Assembly: GCA_937982665.1 (NCBI GenBank)
Contig: CALJLD010000164.1
Location: forward strand, 1-64,000
From: an uncultured Planctomycetales bacterium
Lineage (GTDB): Bacteria > Planctomycetota > Planctomycetia > Pirellulales > S012-138
Direction: 5' to 3'
Length of the DNA stretch: 64,000 nucleotides
The notes under the pieces were generated by a model. That model had not been told where the DNA came from. It saw only the letters and a list, made by a program, of their open reading frames with translations, and ran no database searches. The position numbers were made by a program, and so were the translations under genes. This document shows, piece by piece, positions 43,791 to 52,597 of the stretch; position 1 is the first letter of the stretch, and every line of letters starts with the position of its first letter.

Positions 43791-45767
43791 GTGTTCAGCG
43801 AGAACCGAGTGGGGATGATCATCCCCGCGCTCAACGAAGAGGAGGCCATCGGCGAAGTCTTGTCGCATCTCCCAGCGTGGCCGGATCGGATTGTTGTTGT
43901 CGATAATGGTTCCACGGACGGCACCGCAGAAATCGCTGCGCAAAATGGTGCGGAAGTCGTTTCGGAAAAGCGCCGCGGTTACGGCGCTGCGTGCCTTGCC
44001 GGGCTGCGCGAACTCACAATTGGAGTGCGGCCGGACATCGTGCTCTTTATGGATGCGGACCGCAGTGATGACCCGGCGGACCTGCCTGCTGTGCTTGAGC
44101 CGTTAGCCAGGGACGAAGCTGACCTCGTGATCGGCTCGCGCGTGTTGGGAAATTGCGAACCAGGCTCGCTCACTCCACCGCAGCGCTTTGGCAATGTACT
44201 TTCGAGTTTTCTGCTGCGGCTGATCTGGAACATTCCTTGCACGGACCTGGGTCCGTTCCGTGCGATGCGATTGGACGTGCTGGAAACACTCGGCATGTCG
44301 GATCTTGATTATGGCTGGACCGTGCAGATGCAAGCACGAGCGGCACGCATGCAGTTGCGAATCTGCGAAGTTCCAGTTGCGTATCGCAAGCGAGTTGGCC
44401 GCTCAAAGATTTCTGGCACTATTCGCGGTGTCTTTGGCGCAGGCACCAAGATTCTGGGAACTATTGCGCGAGAATTCACCGCAGACCGAGTCGCTGCACG
44501 CAACAAGAAAAAGCTGATCGTGTTCTCCCGCCTGCCGCTTCCCGGAAGTGCAAAGACTCGTTTGATTCCCGCCATCGGGGCGAAGGCCGCGGCCGAGCTT
44601 CAGCAAGATATGACCAAGCGGATGCTTAACACCGCGGAGGTTGCTTGCGGCGGTGACGTTGAACTCGAAGTTCGCTACACCGGCGGCACTCGTACAGCCA
44701 TGGCCAGCATGTTCGGCTTCCGGCACCGGTATTGTGAGCAAGGAACAGGCGACCTTGGCGAAAAGCTGTCGCGCAGCTTTGACGATGCATTCCGCGACGG
44801 CGCACGAAACGTCATCTGTGTTGGGAGCGATTGCCCAGAGATTGACACCCCAATCCTCAAGCAAGCATTTCATGCGCTCAAGACGCACGATGTCGTTGTC
44901 GGCCCGGCTGCGGACGGTGGATATTACTTGATCGGCACGCGAGTTCCCGCCCCAGCACTGTTCAAGTCTATTGATTGGGGAACGCCGCAAGTCTTACAAC
45001 AGACCATGGACAAGCTGAAGTCCTTGCGACTAGGAGCGCAACTCCTGCCTGAATTGCACGATGTCGATGTGCCTGATGATCTCAACGTCTGGCAGCGTGC
45101 TGTCGAAAATGATCGGAAACAACACCGCGGCTTGATTAGCGTGATCATTCCCACTTTGAAAGCAGGCAAAGTCCTCGCTGCAGCCATTCACTCAGCCAGG
45201 CAAGACAAAAATGTCGAGCTCATTGTCGCGGATGGGGGGAGCACGGACGATACTCTCGAAGTGGCGGAAGCGAATGGCGCGACAATCGTCAACAGCTCGC
45301 AAGGCCGAGCGCAACAACTCAACGCCGGCGCCAGCGTTGCCCAAGGTGAGTGTTTGTTGTTCTTGCACGCGGACACAGTGCTGCCGTTCGGCTACGCCCG
45401 ATTTGTTCGACAGACTTGTGCGCAAAGACAATTCTGCGCTGGCGCGTTCCGCATGGCTTTCGATGCGACTTCACACAGTTTGCGGCTTGTGGAATCTGGA
45501 ACCGCGATCCGTTCACGGCTGTTCCAGCTTCCCTACGGCGATCAAGGACTTTTCTTGCGTCGAGAGATTTTTGAGCAAATCGGAGGCTTTCCAACAAATC
45601 GCCGTATGGAAGATTACGAGCTTGTGACAATGCTCCGCCAGCGAGGCCGAATTGCAATCTCGGATTTGCCTGCATTGACTTCCGCGGCAAAGTACCTGCA
45701 AGACGGAGTGATCCGGACCGTTTGGAAGCACCAACGCATGCTGGGCTCACGGCACTATGAAGGCTAA
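43791..45767 (+). CDS. Three-domain fusion: GT2 glycosyltransferase, TIGR04282-like and TIGR04283-like arsenosugar glycosyltransferase domains
   Basis: 658 residues, GTG start three bases after the previous stop with GGAG upstream. Residues 1-235 are a GT2 domain (GMIIPALNEEEAIGEVL, VVVDNGSTDGT, FMDADRSDDP). Residues about 238-440 match TIGR04282/DUF2064 (LIVFSRLPLPGSAKTRLIPA, VGSDCPEIDTPIL, VGPAADGGYYLIG). Residues about 445-658 match TIGR04283 (ISVIIPTLKAG, VADGGSTDDTLEVAE, RAQQLNAGA, LFLHADTVLP, PYGDQGLFLRRE, MEDYELVTMLRQRG). The last two families are usually separate genes linked to arsenosugar synthesis. All motifs look intact, so this is a single multifunctional enzyme rather than a frameshift relic. 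Confidence 0.9.
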   Translation: MFSENRVGMIIPALNEEEAIGEVLSHLPAWPDRIVVVDNGSTDGTAEIAAQNGAEVVSEKRRGYGAACLAGLRELTIGVRPDIVLFMDADRSDDPADLPAVLEPLARDEADLVIGSRVLGNCEPGSLTPPQRFGNVLSSFLLRLIWNIPCTDLGPFRAMRLDVLETLGMSDLDYGWTVQMQARAARMQLRICEVPVAYRKRVGRSKISGTIRGVFGAGTKILGTIAREFTADRVAARNKKKLIVFSRLPLPGSAKTRLIPAIGAKAAAELQQDMTKRMLNTAEVACGGDVELEVRYTGGTRTAMASMFGFRHRYCEQGTGDLGEKLSRSFDDAFRDGARNVICVGSDCPEIDTPILKQAFHALKTHDVVVGPAADGGYYLIGTRVPAPALFKSIDWGTPQVLQQTMDKLKSLRLGAQLLPELHDVDVPDDLNVWQRAVENDRKQHRGLISVIIPTLKAGKVLAAAIHSARQDKNVELIVADGGSTDDTLEVAEANGATIVNSSQGRAQQLNAGASVAQGECLLFLHADTVLPFGYARFVRQTCAQRQFCAGAFRMAFDATSHSLRLVESGTAIRSRLFQLPYGDQGLFLRREIFEQIGGFPTNRRMEDYELVTMLRQRGRIAISDLPALTSAAKYLQDGVIRTVWKHQRMLGSRHYEG

Positions 45768-45875
45768 GCGACTCATGCGCGTGGATGGAGCGGGCAATCC
45801 AGTGGGTCGGTCAATGCCAATCGATTGGCTGTAGGCTCTCTGTTAAGGCCCCGGTGTCCTTCGTAGAATGTCTCT

Positions 45876-47072
45876 ATGAGTGGAAATTCTTTCGGACAGG
45901 CGTTTCGCATTACCACCGCTGGTGAGAGCCATGGGCCGGGCAACGTTGTGATCATAGACGGCGTGCCGCCAGGGTTGCCGCTTGCCGTGGATGATCTGTT
46001 GCCTGATCTAAGGCGGCGACGTCCGGGGCAAAGCAAGATTGTCACGCAGCGTGAAGAAGCGGACGAGCCTGAGATTCTTTCCGGCGTGTTTGAAGGGAAG
46101 ACAACCGGCACAAGCCTGGCGATCCTGATTCGCAACAAAGATCAGCGCAGCCGGGACTATGACGATATCAAGAATCTCTACCGTCCCGGGCATGCGGACT
46201 ATTCGTTTGATGCCAAGTATGGCTTTCGCGATTACCGCGGCGGTGGGCGTTCCAGTGCCCGAGAGACCAACGTCCGCGTGGCCGCTGGCGCTGTTGCCAA
46301 GAAGTTGATTGCCGCGGAGTTTGGCGGTCAGGTTTTGGCGTACGTGGTCCAGGTGGGCGATGTGAAAGCGGACATTTCAGATCCTGCCTCGGTTACGTTG
46401 GAGCAGGTTGAGCAATTGGGCGACGGTTCCGCTAATGTTGTCCGCTGCCCCGATCATGACGCGGCTGGACAGATGCTGAAAATCATTGAAGAAGTTCGCG
46501 GGTCGCAAGATTCCATCGGCGGCGTCGCGGAAATTATCGCCACTGGGGTTCCGCCCGGGCTCGGCGAACCGGTATTCGACAAGATCAAGGCCGATCTGGG
46601 CAAAGCCTTATTCAGCTTGCCCGCCGTATTGGGCGTCGAGTACGGGATCGGTTTTGGCTGTGCGACGATGCGAGGAAGTGAGAACAACGACGTTTTCACA
46701 ACGGAGGATGCAGCAATTAGCGACGCTCAAAAAGGAGGACTGCCGAAGCCAGCACCCGATGTGAAGGACGGCTCGGCGGCACCCGGGCTTGTCGGCCGCA
46801 AGATTGTCACGCGGAGCAATCGTCATGGCGGAATGCTGGGCGGAATCACAACCGGGATGCCGTTGGTAATGCGGGCGGCCGTGAAGCCGACCAGCAGTCT
46901 TTCAAAGGAACAGCCTACGATCACTCAGTCCGGCGAACCCGCGAGCATCGCTACCCGTGGGCGGCATGACCCGTGTCTGCTTCCGCGCTTCATCCCAATG
47001 GCGGAAGCCATGGTTGCCATCGTCCTGGCCGATCATTGGCTGCGATGGCGCGGTCAGCGAGGACACAGCTGA
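45876..47072 (+). CDS. aroC: Chorismate synthase
   Basis: 398 residues. Converts 5-enolpyruvylshikimate-3-phosphate to chorismate with reduced FMN. Signature motifs: GESHGPGNVVIIDGVPPG at the N-terminus, RRRPGQSKIVTQREEADE, RPGHADYSFDAKYGFRDYRGGGRSSARET, and SNRHGGMLGGITTGMP with the late GRHDPCLLPRFIPMAEAM. Length and motifs are complete. It begins 108 bases after the sugar-transfer fusion gene, with no evident terminator between, but its pathway is unrelated. No strong ribosome-binding site is seen. Confidence 0.97.
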   Translation: MSGNSFGQAFRITTAGESHGPGNVVIIDGVPPGLPLAVDDLLPDLRRRRPGQSKIVTQREEADEPEILSGVFEGKTTGTSLAILIRNKDQRSRDYDDIKNLYRPGHADYSFDAKYGFRDYRGGGRSSARETNVRVAAGAVAKKLIAAEFGGQVLAYVVQVGDVKADISDPASVTLEQVEQLGDGSANVVRCPDHDAAGQMLKIIEEVRGSQDSIGGVAEIIATGVPPGLGEPVFDKIKADLGKALFSLPAVLGVEYGIGFGCATMRGSENNDVFTTEDAAISDAQKGGLPKPAPDVKDGSAAPGLVGRKIVTRSNRHGGMLGGITTGMPLVMRAAVKPTSSLSKEQPTITQSGEPASIATRGRHDPCLLPRFIPMAEAMVAIVLADHWLRWRGQRGHS

Positions 47073-47690
47073 CAATCTCTGCGAACGGGCTTGACAATCT
47101 TGGGATTCCGAGCCGATGATTCTCAAGTAGAGTCCAATTGCGTTGTTGGCATACTGCTGCCGACCACTCTTGGCGGAAATGCTGAGCCGCGGATTGCACC
47201 ACGGTTCAAAGATGCTGAGCCAATCCCATAAATCGTCCACGGGAATCGCCACTATTGTTGTGGTGTTGGCTCATGCCTTCCTTTTCCCGATCTCACTCTC
47301 CTCGGTGGAGGACACGCAATCGGAGGTTGCAGGTCCAGGAGCGGCCTATTGCGACTTTCGCGCACTCGCGCTATGCGAAACTTCCATCGCCGAAATCGAT
47401 CCGGCTGAGAAGAGTCTGGGACGGGGTGCCCTCAGGACGATTGGCCTGGGATTTTCATGGCTTCCCGCTAGCGCCATCACTTCCGCCCAGCTAATAACGG
47501 GCACAGTGGTATGCGCACACTGTCGCACCCACTTATTGCTATGCGTGCTGCGCTGTTAGCACCCTTACGTGCGGTTGACGAACTCCGGCCATGCCGTTGA
47601 GCCTGGCACATGTCGTGCCGGGCACTTCTTCAGAGCGACACGTATCACAGCGCGCTCACGTTAGCGCGATCATTAAAGGAAGCATTGAAA
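47073..47690. other. Mostly intergenic stretch
   Basis: A weak candidate small gene at 47143-47559 is listed separately. Otherwise nothing supported. The ribosome-binding site AAGGA for the next gene lies at about 47676-47680. Confidence 0.5.
47143..47559 (+). CDS. Doubtful small open frame, possibly exported
   Basis: 138 residues at most. Around residues 33-52 is a hydrophobic run (GIATIVVVLAHAFLFPISL) that could be a signal peptide if the start is the ATG at 47212. The remainder has no recognised motif, and no clear ribosome-binding site precedes any of the possible starts. It may be noise. Confidence 0.22.
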   Translation: MLAYCCRPLLAEMLSRGLHHGSKMLSQSHKSSTGIATIVVVLAHAFLFPISLSSVEDTQSEVAGPGAAYCDFRALALCETSIAEIDPAEKSLGRGALRTIGLGFSWLPASAITSAQLITGTVVCAHCRTHLLLCVLRC

Positions 47691-48260
47691 ATGTGTGCCA
47701 TGCCTTGCCAACCGGAAACTGGGGATTTTGCCGATCAACATCTTGATGCTCCTCTTTCCTCTATTCCCAACTCGAAACAAACAGATGCCTCGAAGTGCCA
47801 TAGTGTCAGCGTGCTTGCGAAGGCGCGATGCCACGCGGACGCCGGGCGATTCAAGCAAGCAATCGACGTGCTGAACACAGTTCCCACGGACGCTGCTGCG
47901 ACGAATGACAAGGGAGTTTGCCTGATGCGAATGGGCAACCATTGGGAAGCTGTTCAAGTGCTCCGAAATCTTGTGCTACAGCCCGGATGTACATGGATGC
48001 GAAAGCGACTGCCCACAGCCTACAAGGTCAATTTCGCAACATCGCTGGCATTGGGAGGGCTCGTTTTCGGCTGCACAGAGATTCTCTGCGAGATTAACGA
48101 CGAATCCAATCCGGCCGTGGTGCGTTTGCGCGACAGCCTTGCTAAGTGGCGAAAGTCCCTCTCCTTCTTGCAGCGGATTAACGTCTTCATGGGTGGCCAG
48201 TCAAGCCAGCCAGTGACCTTAGATTACGAGGTGGGAGAATTCTCAAAATTAGCTGGATAA
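47691..48260 (+). CDS. Small TPR-like protein
   Basis: 189 residues from the ATG at 47691, preceded by AAAGGA. The central part has two tetratricopeptide-like units (LAKARCHADAGRFKQAIDVL, CLMRMGNHWEAVQVLRNLVL). The C-terminal part (PTAYKVNFATSLALGG, LRDSLAKWRKSLSFLQRINV) ends in LDYEVGEFSKLAG. No signal peptide. It resembles hypothetical TPR proteins of planctomycetes. A strong terminator follows 75 bases after the stop. Confidence 0.7.
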   Translation: MCAMPCQPETGDFADQHLDAPLSSIPNSKQTDASKCHSVSVLAKARCHADAGRFKQAIDVLNTVPTDAAATNDKGVCLMRMGNHWEAVQVLRNLVLQPGCTWMRKRLPTAYKVNFATSLALGGLVFGCTEILCEINDESNPAVVRLRDSLAKWRKSLSFLQRINVFMGGQSSQPVTLDYEVGEFSKLAG

Positions 48261-48334
48261 TATGTTTCCGGCACAGATTTGATTGCGATTTGCCGCCGGA
48301 ATTGCGTGCGAAGAAACAACTCGCGGAATAGATT

Positions 48335-48381
48335 AAGGGCGACGCGCCTTCTACGTCAACGAAGTGCGGTCGCCCTTTTTT
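48335..48381 (+). terminator. Rho-independent terminator after the small TPR gene
   Basis: AAGGGCGAC (48335-48343) and GTCGCCCTT (48369-48377) form a 9-bp perfect stem, with further partial pairing inside, followed by six thymines (48376-48381). Confidence 0.9.
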
Positions 48382-48397
48382 GTCTGGGAGTCTTGAG

Positions 48398-49615
48398 ATG
48401 TTTGAACTTGGTTGGGATTTGAAGGCTGCAGGGCTGTTCGCAATTCTGGCAACACATTTCACGATTGCCCCCATTGAATTAATCGCCCAGAACCTTGATC
48501 CCAAGCTCGTTGACTACGATGGGTCGCGCCAGATTCGGTTCATTGGGTCTGCGGAAGCGGAAGCCCGGCGCGCGGACATGGTGAAGTTTGTTTGGCCGGC
48601 AGGTTTGACTGATTCCCGACCGAACGTCACAGCAGACTTGGGCGAGTGCCCTGAGTTGGCCGCTGTTGACGCTGAGTTGATTGCATCGGTTGATCTGTAC
48701 GACGTCGATGTCGGCGGGTTTGATTTCCATTCGTTGTGTTACGTGGCGCATCCGGCCAGTCCTGCACCAGGGCCGTCGCGGCTGGCAATTGTGCACGCTG
48801 GTCACATGCCTGACGGTGCGGAGAACTACCTTGCCGCCGGCCTGGCGGAGGCGATGAACGAGCTCTTGCGTCAAGGCTACGTTGTCGCCGCCGTACAGAT
48901 GCCGCTGGTGGGATGGAACGGCGACGCCGATGGCACGCTGCCAAGCGGCAACACGTTTGACATTCAACCCAGCCGCTCGAAGACCGGTCGGCATGACGAA
49001 TTGTTCGCCAAAGTTGCCGAAGAACTGGATGGGCAGACGTTTCGTTTCTTTTTGGAACCGGTCGTGCAGGTTACAAACGAATTGCTGGCTCGCAATCCCG
49101 AGCACGAGCGCCTGCTGATGATTGGATTGTCCGGCGGAGGTTGGACCACACACTTGTCCGCCGCGGTGGATCCGCGGATTGATATCTCCATTCCCGTGGC
49201 CGGCGCTTTGCCGCTGTATGCCCGGCCGTTCAGTCCCGGTTCCAAAGGCGATGCGGAACAGGAATATGCTCCACTGTTTCATGAGGAAGACACGAACGAA
49301 GATGGGATATTGGACCGTGCCGCTGGTGTTGCCTCGTGGATGGAGATCTTCGCCCTGGGCGGAATTACGCCGGATGCGGAGCGACCGCGCGAGCAAGTGC
49401 AGGTTTTGAATTTCTTTGACAGTTGCTGCTTCAGCGGGTCGGTCTATCTCAGCTACGAAGACGAAGTTGCCAGGCGGGTGAAAACCATCAGCGGATCAGC
49501 CTGGCAAGTCTACGTTGATCGCAGCCATCACGATCATATGATTTCCCCGGAAGTCATTGAGGATGTCCTGAGACCATTGGCGAAAGAAGGCCGGTTGCCG
49601 GAAGTTGAACGGTGA
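48398..49615 (+). CDS. Alpha/beta-hydrolase-like protein, probably exported
   Basis: 405 residues from the ATG at 48398 (GGGAG eight bases upstream). The N-terminal ~25 residues are weakly hydrophobic and may be a signal. The fold shows LAIVHAGHMPDG, a nucleophile elbow GLSGGGWTTHLSAA, a strand and acid around VQVLNFFDSCCFSG and a C-terminal His-rich SHHDHMISPEVIEDVL, consistent with a Ser-Asp-His triad. An EF-hand-like acidic stretch HEEDTNEDGILDRA interrupts the protein near residue 300, perhaps binding calcium. Substrate unknown; PHB-depolymerase or acetyl-xylan-esterase-like enzymes are possible relatives. Confidence 0.68.
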   Translation: MFELGWDLKAAGLFAILATHFTIAPIELIAQNLDPKLVDYDGSRQIRFIGSAEAEARRADMVKFVWPAGLTDSRPNVTADLGECPELAAVDAELIASVDLYDVDVGGFDFHSLCYVAHPASPAPGPSRLAIVHAGHMPDGAENYLAAGLAEAMNELLRQGYVVAAVQMPLVGWNGDADGTLPSGNTFDIQPSRSKTGRHDELFAKVAEELDGQTFRFFLEPVVQVTNELLARNPEHERLLMIGLSGGGWTTHLSAAVDPRIDISIPVAGALPLYARPFSPGSKGDAEQEYAPLFHEEDTNEDGILDRAAGVASWMEIFALGGITPDAERPREQVQVLNFFDSCCFSGSVYLSYEDEVARRVKTISGSAWQVYVDRSHHDHMISPEVIEDVLRPLAKEGRLPEVER

Positions 49616-49695
49616 TGAATTAACAAGTTTGCACGGCAGGTACGAGACCAGCAAGAAGACAAACGGCCGAATTCCACATTGCGCGAAGAACCTCA

Positions 49696-51216
49696 GTGCC
49701 AGACGTGCGCGAATCAAAGCCGGATTTCGATCCCTACTATCATTGGTTGGGGGTTCCGCCAGATGAGCAGCCGGCGAATCATTATCGCTTATTGGGACTG
49801 CAGAAGTATGAGTCCGACGCGCGCGTTATTGAGAACGCGGCGGACCGGCAAATGAATCATGTTCGCAGTTTCCAACTCTCTGCACACAAGTCAGACTGCC
49901 AACGATTGCTCAATGAGCTGGCTGCGGCGCGGTTGTGTCTGCTTTCCGCCGAGAAGAAAGAAGCCTATGACGCTGGGTTGAAGCGAACGGAAGTCAACAC
50001 TAAGGCGAACAGGCAGGCTCAAGCTGCCAAGTCATCCGGAGAAGACTCGGTTCTAACGAACGGTCCACTCCAGTTGGAAGGTAGCGCTGACGCCTTGAGT
50101 GGGATCGATTTGAATTCGCTCCTGGCGTCAGGGTTCCCGCGGCACAATCAGCCAACACGCGCACAATCGCGGCGTCCAATCTGGAAGCAGCCACGCGGAA
50201 TCGCCGTAATTTCAATCGCGTTCATTACGGTTTTTGCATTCACTTTTTGGTTGGGGTCAATGCCCTTTGAGTCGACAGACGGACCTGCAACTACGGCGGC
50301 AGGTGGCGCAAGCGGCGAATCCAAGATATCTGGCGACGTTGCGGAAAACGGCAAGACATCCGACGATGCAACAACCGATGTTGGGAAACCCGGCTTGCAA
50401 GATCCGGATAAACAAGACAGTGAAGTCGATGAGCATCCGCTCGTCGCCCCGTCGACATTAGCAAGCGACATTCGTAATCTCGTCAGCAACGCTCTGGTGA
50501 TCTACAACTTTGAACCGGGAACTTATGCTCGCGAAGCTGACGCCGAGACATACATTTTGCAAGACCTGGGGCCTGGCGATACTTGGGGGCGAACTGCCGC
50601 CGAATTCACGTCAGAGGCGGGCATGGCAGGTCAAGCAATGTCATTCGACGGTGTGTCCCAGGCGGTCATCATTCCCCACTTGCGAGCTCTTCTAGGTGGC
50701 GGCCGCAAGACTTTGACGATTTCGTTCTGGCAGAAAACGACATCACCGAAACTGGGAATGATGTTTGATTGCGGAACATACGCGTCGCGGTGCTTGTCCA
50801 TCGTCGGGCTAGAAGACAACCACATGGCGTTGGTGGTCTACGGTGCCGAGCTAAAGCCTGCGCGGCTTTATTCGCCGAATCGCTGGCGGCACGTCGCTGC
50901 AGTGCTCAACCAGACATTGGCCCAACTCTACATTGACGGCCAGGCGATTGATTCCTGGGAAATACCCGGGAAGGGGTTGGATGGTACTACGCTTGGTTCA
51001 TCGTCAGCCAGCATCGGTGGTTTGGCCAAGAGCCATTTACGCGAAGAACGGTATTTCCACGGCCTAATCGATGAATTCGTCATCCTGCCCCATGCGGCAA
51101 CCTCAGGTGAGGTCGAAATGTTGTATGAATGGTCGCGCAGCGGCAACGTGCTGCCGACTATTCCAGATGCCCCGCTGCTTGAGCCGGATGATCCACACGG
51201 CGTCCCGGAGAATTAG
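49696..51216 (+). CDS. J-like domain, transmembrane and LamG-domain protein
   Basis: 506 residues, GTG start. Residues 12-95 are the planctomycete J-like domain (YYHWLGVPPDEQPANHYRLL, then a helix ending KKEAYDAGL), cytoplasmic. A membrane segment follows at about 172-190 (IAVISIAFITVFAFTFWLG), then an acidic linker and a C-terminal LamG/concanavalin-like domain (about 290-490) with FDGVSQAVIIPHL, LTISFWQKTTS, WRHVAAVLNQTLAQLYIDGQ and GLIDEFVILPHAATSGEVE. So it links a cytoplasmic protein-contact domain to an outside carbohydrate- or protein-binding domain. It is followed after two bases by the exonuclease gene. Confidence 0.8.
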   Translation: MPDVRESKPDFDPYYHWLGVPPDEQPANHYRLLGLQKYESDARVIENAADRQMNHVRSFQLSAHKSDCQRLLNELAAARLCLLSAEKKEAYDAGLKRTEVNTKANRQAQAAKSSGEDSVLTNGPLQLEGSADALSGIDLNSLLASGFPRHNQPTRAQSRRPIWKQPRGIAVISIAFITVFAFTFWLGSMPFESTDGPATTAAGGASGESKISGDVAENGKTSDDATTDVGKPGLQDPDKQDSEVDEHPLVAPSTLASDIRNLVSNALVIYNFEPGTYAREADAETYILQDLGPGDTWGRTAAEFTSEAGMAGQAMSFDGVSQAVIIPHLRALLGGGRKTLTISFWQKTTSPKLGMMFDCGTYASRCLSIVGLEDNHMALVVYGAELKPARLYSPNRWRHVAAVLNQTLAQLYIDGQAIDSWEIPGKGLDGTTLGSSSASIGGLAKSHLREERYFHGLIDEFVILPHAATSGEVEMLYEWSRSGNVLPTIPDAPLLEPDDPHGVPEN

Positions 51217-51218
51217 TC

Positions 51219-51737
51219 ATGCCATACGTGATGGTCGATATCGAATCGGACGGTCCGATTCCTGGCGATTACTCCATGATCTGTTTCGGCGCGGTGATTG
51301 TTGAGCCGGAGTTGAATCGCACGTTTTACGGCAAGCTGAAACCAATCTCTGATCAATTCGTGCCGGAAGCATTGGCCGTCTCAGGTTTCACTCGCGAAGA
51401 ATGCATGAACTTTGACGCTCCCAAAGAGGTCATGCAACAATTTCGCGATTGGCTTGGCTCAAACTGCAAAGGGCGGATGCTGTTCATCTCGGACAACAAC
51501 GGCTTCGATTGGCAATTCATCAACTGGTATTTCCACCATTTCCTCGGCAGCAATCCGTTTGGATTCAGTTCCACAAATCTCGGGTCGCTCTACAAGGGCA
51601 TGCAGAAGGATACATTCGTTAGCTTCAAACACCTTCGCAAGACTAAACACACGCACCATCCAGTGGACGACGCAATCGGTAATGCCGAAGCGCTACTTCA
51701 AATGAAGGAGTCCGGGCTGAAGATCAGTCTCAAGTGA
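51219..51737 (+). CDS. DEDDh-type 3'-5' exonuclease
   Basis: 172 residues. The DEDD motifs are visible: VMVDIESDG at the N-terminus (Asp and Glu), the second Asp in FISDNNGFDWQFINWYF, and HHPVDDAIGNAEALL with the His and last Asp at the C-terminus. This is the minimal exonuclease fold of oligoribonuclease/RNase T-type proteins; nucleic-acid preference cannot be told. The ATG is two bases from the stop of the previous gene, so the two are probably cotranscribed although no functional link is obvious. Confidence 0.88.
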   Translation: MPYVMVDIESDGPIPGDYSMICFGAVIVEPELNRTFYGKLKPISDQFVPEALAVSGFTREECMNFDAPKEVMQQFRDWLGSNCKGRMLFISDNNGFDWQFINWYFHHFLGSNPFGFSSTNLGSLYKGMQKDTFVSFKHLRKTKHTHHPVDDAIGNAEALLQMKESGLKISLK

Positions 51738-51865
51738 AGAACTTCCATCGTGAATTCGAAGGCGATCTCCGCGCAGATTTCTCGGCATTTCTCTTGTCGC
51801 TCTCGCAAAACTCGCGCGTCGGCAGTCCTGCGAACCTCGATACCCCATCGCGTGTCTAGATCGCC

Positions 51866-52483
51866 ATGACACAGAAATGGAGTGATCTACTCAATCGAAT
51901 TCAGAGCGACGAGCAATATCTAAGGAATCTGGAGTGGGGCGAACCCCGGCGAGGACACCCAGAAGGCACGATTCGCGCGCACATTCAGGAACTCGAGCAA
52001 AATCTGACTGCCCTGATGGAACAGTTCGGGCAGTTAGTTTCCGAGCAAGACGCCGCGAAGCTGAGGGTCCTGATTCACGTGCACGACACGTTCAAGCCGC
52101 TGGCGCAGCCAGGCGTGGCTATTGAACATCCGCAAAGCCATGCTTCGCTGGCGGCCAGTTTCCTGCAGCACCAATTGCTGGCCGAAGAAATTACATCATG
52201 TGACGAAGCTGATGACCTTGTCAGCATGGTACAAAACCATGACGTTGGTTATGCGCTGTGGCGCAAGTCTCTCCACCAGCCAGTGACCGCCCGAGTTGAA
52301 CGGTTTGTCCGGCTGCTCTCCGCAGTTCGTGACTGGCGGCTGTTCTCCGCGTTCCTGATCATCGACAATTGCACTGCCGGAAAGTCGCGCGAGCCGCTGA
52401 CGTGGTTCTTTGCTTTGGTCAGCCGGCACAAGCCAGAAGTTAGCTGTTGGCAGGAGTGCACATTGCTGGCTCGCAAAGGTTAA
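51866..52483 (+). CDS. HD-domain-like protein
   Basis: 205 residues, soluble. Ordered histidine/aspartate motifs fit the HD phosphohydrolase superfamily: RRGHPEGTIRAHI (first His), LIHVHDTFKP (HD pair), EHPQSHASLAASFL and MVQNHDVGYALW (late His-Asp). Substrate is unknown; nucleotide hydrolysis is typical. It follows the exonuclease gene by 128 bases on the same strand. Confidence 0.65.
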   Translation: MTQKWSDLLNRIQSDEQYLRNLEWGEPRRGHPEGTIRAHIQELEQNLTALMEQFGQLVSEQDAAKLRVLIHVHDTFKPLAQPGVAIEHPQSHASLAASFLQHQLLAEEITSCDEADDLVSMVQNHDVGYALWRKSLHQPVTARVERFVRLLSAVRDWRLFSAFLIIDNCTAGKSREPLTWFFALVSRHKPEVSCWQECTLLARKG

Positions 52484-52597
52484 CCGCAAAATAAATTAGC
52501 GGCGCATCCTAACGAGCGCACTCAAATTGCCGCGCTTGCCCGTCAAGCTGCAAGATGGGTAGGCCGCTATGTCCCTGCGCTCCAATGTCCCCCCGCC

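Noticed and set aside
43791..45767. Sugar-transfer fusion as an artefact of assembly or frameshift
   Set aside because: One uninterrupted frame with intact motifs in all three domains and short natural linkers; nothing suggests a join error.
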